From contig DAISJD010000083.1 of the NCBI GenBank assembly GCA_036821645.1, positions 1 through 14,261 on the forward strand: a stretch of 14,261 nt of DNA, in the 5' to 3' direction. The notes under the pieces were generated by a model, which did no database searches, was not told the origin of the DNA, and saw only the letters and a list, made by a program, of their open reading frames with translations. This stretch comes from DAISJD01 sp036821645 (lineage in GTDB: Bacteria; Pseudomonadota; Alphaproteobacteria; ATCC43930; CGMCC-115725). Made by a program: the position numbers and the translations under genes. Below, piece by piece: positions 6,855 through 12,691 of this stretch; position 1 is the stretch's first letter, and the number at the start of each line of letters is the position of its first letter.

Positions 6855-9703
6855 GAGCGGATACCCGCGCCGGCCTGATGATGGGCAACCGCATCGTCGC
6901 AGCGCCCGCACAGCCCCGCCGGATGGGTTTTCACCTCTGGCAGCACCCGCCAGCACCGTTCGCATTTCTCGCCCTCGGCCTTCGTCACCACCACCGCGAC
7001 TGACGGGACATCCGCCATGGTGAACGCCCCGTCAGGGGCCGGGTCGAGACTGAACGTCGCCGCCGACACGATGCCGATCTCGGCCAGATCGAGCCCGTGC
7101 AGGGCCGCCCCGTGATCCGCCGTGCCATAGATCGTCACGGCCGCCTGAAGACTCGACCCCAAGGTCTTGGCCGCCCGTTCGACCTCGATCGCCCCGGTCA
7201 CGACCCGGCGCACGTCCCGCACCCGCCCCCACCGGGCGGCCAGCGCGTCGTCTCGCCAGTCGGCCGGAATCGTCGGATAGGTTTGGAGATGGACGCTTTG
7301 ATCCATGCCATCGCCGTGCCGCGCCAACCAGGCCTCTTCCGCCGTAAAACACAGAATCGGGGCAAGCCACGTGGCAAGGCAGGTAAAGACCTGGTCCAGG
7401 ACTGTGCGCACCGCCCGGCGACGCAGATCGTCCGGCCGATCGCAATAGAGCGCATCCTTGCGGATATCGAAATAAAACGCCGACAGATCGACCGAACAAA
7501 AATTATGCAATTGGGTATAAAGGGCGTGAAAATCGAAATTCGCCGCACTCTGCCGCACGACCGCATCAAGCTCGCTCAACCGATGTAGGATCAATCGTTC
7601 CAATTCCGGCATGGCGGCGGGTTCGACCCGTTCGGCCGGATCGAAGGCGCTGAGTGCCCCTAAGAGATAGCGCAGGGTATTGCGCAGGCGGCGATAGACG
7701 TCGACTTGATATTTCAGGATTTCCTTGCCGATGCGAATATCGTCGTAATAATCGGACGCGACGACCCAGAGGCGCAGAATATCGCAACCCGATTCTTCGA
7801 TGATCGTCTGGGGGGCGATGATGTTGCCCAGCGACTTCGACATTTTCAGACCCTGATGGTCGAGCACGAACCCATGGGTCATGACCGCCTCATAGGGGGC
7901 CCGCCCCCGCGTCCCGCAGGATTCGAGCAGGGACGAATGGAACCAACCGCGATGCTGATCGGACCCTTCAAGATAGAGATCGGCCGGCCATGACAATTCC
8001 GGGCGTTGTTCCATCACGAAGGTATGGGTCGAGCCCGAATCGAACCAGACATCGACCACATCCTTCACCTGTTCATAGGCGTCAGGATCGTAGCTCGGCC
8101 CCAAGAAGGTCGCCGCCGGTTCGGTGTACCAGATATCGGCCCCGTGGGTTTCGAACGCTGCCGCGATCCGATCGATCACCGCCTGATCGCGCAGGACCTT
8201 GCCCGTCGCCTTTTCCACAAAGATCGCGATCGGCACGCCCCAGGCCCGTTGGCGCGAAATGCACCAATCGGGGCGGCTTTCGATCATGCTGCGGATCCGA
8301 TTGCGCCCCTGGGCCGGAACCCAGCGCGTCTCGTCGATGGCGGCAAGGGCCTTCGCCCGCAAGCCGTCGCTATCCATCGAAATGAACCATTGCGGCGTAT
8401 TGCGATAGATCAGCGGGGCCTTGGAACGCCAAGAACAAGGATAGGAATGCAGCAAGGTTCCTTGGGCCAAAAGCCCGCCCGCCGCCTCGATCGCGGCCAA
8501 AACCGCCGGACCCGCATCGCCCGGCTTGCCGTGCGGGGTAAAGACCCGCTTGCCTGCAAAAAGGGGGACATGGGGATAATAGCTGCCATCTGCATCGACG
8601 GTCTGCGGCAATTCCAGCCCGAATTTGAGGCCGAGTTCGTAATCATCCTCGCCATGACCGGGGGCCGTATGCACGAAGCCCGTCCCGGCATCCGCCGTCA
8701 CATGATCGCCCGGCAACAGGGGAACGTCGTATTCATAGCCCTGCCCGCGTAAGGGATGTGCCGCGATCGCGCCGTCGAGACAGGTTCCGACGAAACGATC
8801 GTCGATCCGGTACCCCGTGATCCCGGCTGCCGTCGCGACGGCGTCGATCAAGGCTTCGGCGATCAAGAGCCGCTCGCCCATAATGGCCAACGATCCCTCG
8901 GAGACCGATTCCACCACCAAGACCACATAATCGATCCCAGGCCCGAAGGCGACCGCCCGATTGGCGGGCAAAGTCCAAGGGGTCGTCGTCCAGATCACGA
9001 CCGACGCGCCGGCGACCGGGTCGTAATTGTCCGACACCAAGGGGAACCGCACGAAGACGGTGGTCGAGGTCTTATCGTGATATTCGACCTCCGCCTCGGC
9101 AAGGGCGGTTTTTTCGACGACCGACCACATGACGGGCTTTGAGCCGCGATAGAGGCTGCCATTCATCAAAAACTTGCCGATTTCGCGCACGATCTGTGCC
9201 TCGGCCTTGTAATCCATCGTCGAATAAGGATGGTCCCAATCGCCGACAATGCCGAGCCGCTTGAACTCGGTGCGTTGAATATCGAGCCATTCATCGGCAA
9301 AGGCCCGGCATTCGCGCCGAAATTCATCGACCGGCACGTCATCCTTATTCTTCTTGGCGTCGCGGTATTTCTCTTCGATCTTCCATTCGATCGGCAGGCC
9401 ATGGCAATCCCAGCCCGGCACATAGGGGGCGTCCTTGCCCAACATCTGCTGAGAGCGCACGACCACGTCCTTCAAGATTTTATTGAGGGCATGGCCCATA
9501 TGCAGGTGGCCGTTTGCATAGGGCGGGCCGTCATGCAAGACGAATTTGGGCCGACCCGCCGCCTGATCCCGCAGTTTCTGATAGAGTTTTTGCGCATCCC
9601 ACCGGGCAAGCAAGCCGGGCTCGCGTTTGGGAAGATCGGCACGCATGGGAAAATCGGTGGTCGGCAGGAATACGGTCGCGCGATAATCTACGGTCATGAT
9701 CAC
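6851..9703 (-). CDS. ileS: Isoleucyl-tRNA synthetase
   Basis: This 950-aa class I synthetase charges tRNA-Ile. The Rossmann fold carries HMGH (68-71) within PPYANGHLHMGH, and KMSKS sits at 620-624. The CP1 editing domain that clears Val-tRNA-Ile shows WTTTPWTLPAN (238-248) and GTGFVHTAPGHGEDD (340-354). The C-terminal zinc finger keeps all four cysteines (C914, C917, C932, C935). The C-terminal zinc finger makes this the bacterial-type enzyme. GTG 9703 is taken as the start because AGAAG lies 6 nt upstream; ATG 9697, two codons later, is the alternative. ileS is the first gene of an operon with lspA and bamF. A leader of almost 200 nt separates it from its probable promoter at 9904-9932, and that leader holds a small ORF and a strong hairpin. 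Confidence 0.98.
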   Translation of the reverse strand: MIMTVDYRATVFLPTTDFPMRADLPKREPGLLARWDAQKLYQKLRDQAAGRPKFVLHDGPPYANGHLHMGHALNKILKDVVVRSQQMLGKDAPYVPGWDCHGLPIEWKIEEKYRDAKKNKDDVPVDEFRRECRAFADEWLDIQRTEFKRLGIVGDWDHPYSTMDYKAEAQIVREIGKFLMNGSLYRGSKPVMWSVVEKTALAEAEVEYHDKTSTTVFVRFPLVSDNYDPVAGASVVIWTTTPWTLPANRAVAFGPGIDYVVLVVESVSEGSLAIMGERLLIAEALIDAVATAAGITGYRIDDRFVGTCLDGAIAAHPLRGQGYEYDVPLLPGDHVTADAGTGFVHTAPGHGEDDYELGLKFGLELPQTVDADGSYYPHVPLFAGKRVFTPHGKPGDAGPAVLAAIEAAGGLLAQGTLLHSYPCSWRSKAPLIYRNTPQWFISMDSDGLRAKALAAIDETRWVPAQGRNRIRSMIESRPDWCISRQRAWGVPIAIFVEKATGKVLRDQAVIDRIAAAFETHGADIWYTEPAATFLGPSYDPDAYEQVKDVVDVWFDSGSTHTFVMEQRPELSWPADLYLEGSDQHRGWFHSSLLESCGTRGRAPYEAVMTHGFVLDHQGLKMSKSLGNIIAPQTIIEESGCDILRLWVVASDYYDDIRIGKEILKYQVDVYRRLRNTLRYLLGALSAFDPAERVEPAAMPELERLILHRLSELDAVVRQSAANFDFHALYTQLHNFCSVDLSAFYFDIRKDALYCDRPDDLRRRAVRTVLDQVFTCLATWLAPILCFTAEEAWLARHGDGMDQSVHLQTYPTIPADWRDDALAARWGRVRDVRRVVTGAIEVERAAKTLGSSLQAAVTIYGTADHGAALHGLDLAEIGIVSAATFSLDPAPDGAFTMADVPSVAVVVTKAEGEKCERCWRVLPEVKTHPAGLCGRCDDAVAHHQAGAGIRS

Positions 9704-9805
9704 GATCTACTTCTAAAAATCGGCCCAATACAGCCCGCCCATCGTCTGGCGCGCGTCTTGAAAGGGCAAGGACATTCAATCGGAAAACGGCAGCGATCCG
9801 CGCCG

Positions 9806-9837
9806 CAAAGAACCCGGCCCCGCCTCAGCGAGCCGGG
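9806..9837 (-). terminator. Possible attenuator hairpin in the ileS leader
   Basis: On the minus strand CCCGGCTC (9837-9830) pairs with GGGCCGGG (9820-9813) across a 9-nt loop. The stem has eight pairs including one G-U, and TTCTTT follows. The stop codon of the small ORF (9827-9825) lies in the loop, so a ribosome finishing that ORF would cover the 5' arm. A competing smaller hairpin (AGCC 9842-9839 with GGCT 9834-9831) uses part of the same arm. The U-tract is short, so termination strength is uncertain. Confidence 0.45.
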
Positions 9838-9896
9838 CGGCTAATTCGTTCGCACATCAAGATGCGCCTTACGGGATGAGTAGGGGCGTCACGCAT
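9825..9896 (-). CDS. Possible leaderless leader peptide upstream of ileS
   Basis: A 23-codon ORF starts at ATG 9896 and begins MRDAPTHPVRR. It contains two Ile codons (ATC and ATT, codons 12 and 18), then ends ISRPAR before a TGA in the loop of the downstream hairpin. The ATG lies at the predicted transcription start (about 9897), so the message would be leaderless and no Shine-Dalgarno is expected. A leaderless trp leader peptide is known in Sinorhizobium, which gives a precedent for the arrangement. Two Ile codons is few for classical attenuation, and the ORF could be chance. Confidence 0.35.
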   Translation of the reverse strand: MRDAPTHPVRRILMCERISRPAR

Positions 9897-9903
9897 AGCG
9901 ACG

Positions 9904-9932
9904 ACCATAGGCAGTGATCGCGTGGGCGTCAA
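9904..9932 (-). promoter_or_regulatory. Probable sigma-70 promoter of the ileS operon
   Basis: On the minus strand TTGACG (9932-9927) and TATGGT (9909-9904) are exactly 17 nt apart. The predicted start is near 9897, downstream of the DUF882 terminator, which gives an ileS leader of about 194 nt. No other pair this good was seen between the terminator and ileS. Confidence 0.6.
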
Positions 9933-9968
9933 CCGGTCCGCGCTCATAGCCCGATCCCACAAACCAAA

Positions 9969-9991
9969 ACACCCCGCAGAAAACGGGGTGT
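9969..9991 (-). terminator. Rho-independent terminator after the DUF882 gene
   Basis: ACACCCCG (9969-9976) and CGGGGTGT (9984-9991) form a perfect 8-bp stem with a 7-nt loop. On the minus strand the stem is followed by TTTGGTTTG. It lies 38 nt past the DUF882 stop and should end the L,D-transpeptidase/DUF882 transcript before the ileS promoter. Confidence 0.8.
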
Positions 9992-10028
9992 CGGCAAAGC
10001 GGTATCGGCAATCGACTGAAAAGTCCGT

Positions 10029-10616
10029 TCAGCCGAACTGCCACTGGCGAACCTTGCCCGTATCGACATGGACGAAACCCGATCGCGGATAGTATCCGAC
10101 CCCGCCTTCGGCCAGATTGAGGGCGGCACGGTGCACGGTATCGATATTGTGTCCCGGCAGCATCACATCGACCGCCTTGCCTTCCATGTGCAGGCTATGT
10201 GGGGCAACGCCGGGACTGGTCGCCACCATCCGGCGGTTCGTGGCGGGCGAACGATAGCCGGAAATGATCGTAAAGGGTTCGCTCGTCCCAAGGGATCGGC
10301 GCAAATCGACCAAGAGATCCATCAGATGCGGGTCCATCTGATGCATCGAATTGTTGTTGTGATCGCGCATGACGCGGGCGATCTGGCGCATGGCATCGGG
10401 CAAATATTTGCCGTTGCGCCAATAGACCAATTGCGCCTGTTCTTCGGTATGGGCATTGACGAGGTGGATCATCCGTTCCGGTTTGCGCGGGATCGCGGCC
10501 ACGGTTTTATGCGGGGCCACCTTCACCAGTTTACCGGCCGCCATGGCAGGCGTCGTCGCCACGAGGCTTGCCGCCCCTGCCATCAAAAAACCACGTCTCG
10601 ACAATACGCTCGACAT
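10029..10616 (-). CDS. Tat-exported M15-type murein endopeptidase (DUF882/YcbK family)
   Basis: This 195-aa protein starts with a twin-arginine signal (SRRGFLMAGAASL, 6-18) and a likely cleavage after AMA (25-27), so it is folded before export to the periplasm. The catalytic domain has the LAS-type metallopeptidase zinc set: H143 and D150 in HMEGKAVDV, and H183 in GFVHVDTG. SGYRSPATNRRM (119-130) is conserved family sequence. E. coli MepK (YcbK) of this family cuts 3-3 cross-links made by L,D-transpeptidases. The gene just upstream here encodes such a transpeptidase, as in E. coli ycbB-ycbK, which supports the same job. The start ATG 10616 has GGGGGAAGAG just upstream. A terminator follows at 9991-9969. 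The exact bond cut is inferred. Confidence 0.93.
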   Translation of the reverse strand: MSSVLSRRGFLMAGAASLVATTPAMAAGKLVKVAPHKTVAAIPRKPERMIHLVNAHTEEQAQLVYWRNGKYLPDAMRQIARVMRDHNNNSMHQMDPHLMDLLVDLRRSLGTSEPFTIISGYRSPATNRRMVATSPGVAPHSLHMEGKAVDVMLPGHNIDTVHRAALNLAEGGVGYYPRSGFVHVDTGKVRQWQFG

Positions 10617-10703
10617 CCGCTCTTCCCCCGTCAGCGACGCTTCGTCTCTGTCAGGTAACGCATGCGGATATCGAATGGCAACCCTGTCTTTTATGTTACT
10701 TTT

Positions 10704-11786
10704 TTATTGACTCTGTGTCTCTGGTGCCTCAATCGGTGCTTTTAGCACCATTTCCGGCTGTAGAACCGGCGGCGGTGGCGGTGGCGGCGGATTGGCAATT
10801 CTATAGGGATCAGGATGATAGATCACGGCACCGGTTGAGCCGACTGTTGCCGTTCGGTACTGCAAATAAATTGGGATACTTTGTTCCAAAGCAAATTTTT
10901 TTGTCGTGTATGTCCCTAAAGAGGCCTCGACATCCTCCGCTTTCCAGCGCTCCTCGCCCAGAATCCACCGGGCGACATCCTCGATTCGCTGCACCCGGAC
11001 GCAGCCGTGACTGAAATTTCTGAGATCCCGCTCGAACAAGGTCGGTTGGTTGGTGAAGTGCAGAAAAATCTCATCCTTGTTCGGCATTTCCAAAAGGATT
11101 TTGCCCAATGGATTTTTCGGACCCGGCTTTTCGACGTGGGCCTTGCCGCCAAATTCCTTTTCCACGATGCTTTTCGGCACATGCCAACTGGGATTCACCC
11201 AAACGGCCTGAATTCGGGTCGAAAAAGCCGGGGTCGGGTTCTGGACTTTCCCCACCACCGCCCGACTGACGATCACCGGCACGTCATCCTGCATGGCATA
11301 GACGAGACCGGCCGCCAGATTGACCAGGATATATTTTCCCTTTGCGGGCGGATCGGGCTGCTTCAGGCTTTGCTCGATCATCAAGAGGCGGTTGGCATCC
11401 ATTCCCCGCAAGGCACGGCGGGTGGAATTGCCCAACACCCCGTCATCGACGAACCCGGTATCCTGTTGAAACTGCCGCACTGCCGCCACCAAGGTCGGGT
11501 CGTAAATTTCGGCCTCGTCCGGCTTTAGGGCGGGGTCGGGCTCAGCCAGATAATGCCGGTCGATCAGGGCGCGCCGCACTTGAGCCACCGTTTTCGATCG
11601 CTCCCCCGGCCGAATGGGCTTGCCATCCTGAATCGCGAGAAGACCGAGAGCAGGCACCGCCGTCAACACATCCCGCTCAAGACGCAGTTGAGCCTTATCG
11701 CCGAAGGGCGATGACGCCTGCACTGCCACCGGTGGTGATGCAAAAAAAACACATGTTAAAAAGGCCGAAACCACGGTCCGCCGCAT
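10704..11786 (-). CDS. L,D-transpeptidase, YcbB-like, with peptidoglycan-binding domain
   Basis: The enzyme makes 3-3 cross-links (or attaches proteins) in peptidoglycan in the periplasm. The 360-aa product has a signal peptide (MRRTVVSAFL to VAVQA, residue 24) and a PG_binding_1-type domain (about 63-127, with YDPTLVAAVRQFQQDTG and DGVLGNSTRRAL). The YkuD catalytic domain (about 151-275) has H243 and SHGCVRV with nucleophile C262. The C-terminus ends in a run of eight prolines (333-340) and an acidic tail, probably disordered. ATG 11786 is preferred: GGAAG lies about 9 nt upstream and the signal starts there. A TTG at 11822 would put 12 residues before the signal. The MepK-like gene follows after 87 bp without a terminator, so the two probably share a transcript. 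It is divergent from the tetR operon; no confident promoter was seen. Confidence 0.93.
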   Translation of the reverse strand: MRRTVVSAFLTCVFFASPPVAVQASSPFGDKAQLRLERDVLTAVPALGLLAIQDGKPIRPGERSKTVAQVRRALIDRHYLAEPDPALKPDEAEIYDPTLVAAVRQFQQDTGFVDDGVLGNSTRRALRGMDANRLLMIEQSLKQPDPPAKGKYILVNLAAGLVYAMQDDVPVIVSRAVVGKVQNPTPAFSTRIQAVWVNPSWHVPKSIVEKEFGGKAHVEKPGPKNPLGKILLEMPNKDEIFLHFTNQPTLFERDLRNFSHGCVRVQRIEDVARWILGEERWKAEDVEASLGTYTTKKFALEQSIPIYLQYRTATVGSTGAVIYHPDPYRIANPPPPPPPPVLQPEMVLKAPIEAPETQSQ

Positions 11787-12001
11787 AATTTGCAACTTCC
11801 AGACGACAAAATGACAATTCAACAGACTTAACCTGCCTTGAAGTCACAATCAATGGCCTGCTGACTTCTTCTCATGACAGACGCCAATATGTTGTATATC
11901 GGCAACGCACATGCCGCAAAGTCGCCACAATCAGCCAATTCGTCCGTGTCTCCCCTGGTATGGAGCCGACGATGAGGCGTGAAATTTGCCGCTCATGAGC
12001 C

Positions 12002-12030
12002 TTGACAGGATTAAAGGACGCAGTTATGCG
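12002..12030 (+). promoter_or_regulatory. Candidate promoter of the tetR operon
   Basis: TTGACA (12002-12007) is a perfect -35. After 17 nt, TATGCG (12025-12030) is a weak -10 that lacks the final T. The -10 lies inside the 44-nt palindrome, the usual place for a TetR operator. If real, transcription starts near 12037 and the regulator must start at ATG 12062. If translation starts at 12026 instead, the promoter must lie further upstream. Confidence 0.3.
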
Positions 12031-12059
12031 AATGAAACTTCATTCACATCACTGCGTCC
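12016..12059. promoter_or_regulatory. 44-nt near-perfect palindrome, likely TetR-family operator
   Basis: The arms match at 19 of 22 positions around a centre between 12037 and 12038. The inner part is GAATGAA-AC-TTCATTC (12030-12045). The outer arms are GGACGCAG (12016-12023) and CTGCGTCC (12052-12059). Many TetR-family repressors bind palindromes with an AATGA/TCATT core and repress their own operon. Its position on the tetR translation start and candidate promoter fits autorepression. As RNA it would also form a hairpin over the Shine-Dalgarno at 12013-12018. Confidence 0.75.
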
Positions 12060-12691
12060 CGATGAACCAACCTATCCAAAGCGATCTTTCGCCATCGACT
12101 CTGTCGGTCAAGAACCGCATCGATCAAGCCGCCATCCACCTGTTCGGGACCCAGGGCGTCGATGCCACGGCGGTCCCCAGTATCGCCGAACGGGCGGGGG
12201 TGGCGGTGGGCTCGATCTATCGCCATTATGCCAATAAAGGGGCCATGGTAAAATCCCTCTACCGAACCCATTATGCGGCATTGGACCGCGACCTTGCCCA
12301 CGCCATCGACCAGGAACGGGGCACAGCGGCCAAAATTGCCGCCATGATCGCGGTCGTATGCGATCTCTTAGATCGGGATTGGGCGCTCGGCCGCTTTCTG
12401 CTGATGGAACAACACAGCGCCTTGACCGGCTTCGACCACCCGCACAATCCGGTCGATACGGTCCATCGGGTGATTGAGGACGGGCTTCGTTTGGGCGAGA
12501 TCAGACCGATCGCACCGGGACTTGCCGCAAGCTTCATTATGGGACCGGTCGTCCAACTTGCCACGTTCAAACTCTATGGCCGGTTCCAGGGCGCCCTGCG
12601 TCCCCATGCCGACGATCTCGCCTACACCGTCTGGGCCGGTCTGCGCCCCGCCTTGCCTTTACGACCCACCACACCCGGAGAGACAGTATGA
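12026..12691 (+). CDS. TetR/AcrR-family transcriptional regulator
   Basis: The N-terminal helix-turn-helix is typical: RIDQAAIHLFGTQGVDATAV, then IAERAGVAVGSIYRHYANKGAMV, the recognition helix and following conserved Tyr/Lys. The C-terminal part is a helical ligand and dimer domain with no recognisable ligand. ATG 12026 is used because AAAGGA (12013-12018) lies 7 nt upstream, giving 221 aa. ATG 12062 (209 aa) is a serious alternative: it lacks a Shine-Dalgarno, but it lies just past the operator-like palindrome and gives a more usual N-terminus. The stop overlaps the start of the transporter/acyltransferase gene (ATGA, 12688-12691), so the regulator probably controls that gene and itself. The ligand might be a lipid or fatty acyl compound, judging only from the neighbour. 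Confidence 0.9.
   Translation: MRMKLHSHHCVPMNQPIQSDLSPSTLSVKNRIDQAAIHLFGTQGVDATAVPSIAERAGVAVGSIYRHYANKGAMVKSLYRTHYAALDRDLAHAIDQERGTAAKIAAMIAVVCDLLDRDWALGRFLLMEQHSALTGFDHPHNPVDTVHRVIEDGLRLGEIRPIAPGLAASFIMGPVVQLATFKLYGRFQGALRPHADDLAYTVWAGLRPALPLRPTTPGETV

Larger units (their letters stand above)
9704..10028 (-). other. ileS leader and intergenic region
   Basis: This 325-bp gap between the DUF882 stop and ileS holds no gene of normal size. In transcription order (leftward) it contains the DUF882 terminator (9991-9969), the ileS promoter (9932-9904), a possible 23-codon leader ORF (9896-9825), a GC-rich hairpin (9837-9813) and about 110 nt of unassigned leader down to the ileS start. I see no T-box or other known riboswitch in it. 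Confidence 0.7.

Noticed and set aside
9531..9779. 82-codon minus-strand frame overlapping the ileS start
   Set aside because: It overlaps the ileS coding start in another frame and is Arg-rich with no motif; it is best read as part of the leader.
9704..9970. T-box riboswitch or tRNA gene before ileS
   Set aside because: No T-box sequence or specifier stem was seen, and T-boxes are not expected in Alphaproteobacteria. The GC-rich hairpin does not fold into a cloverleaf by eye.
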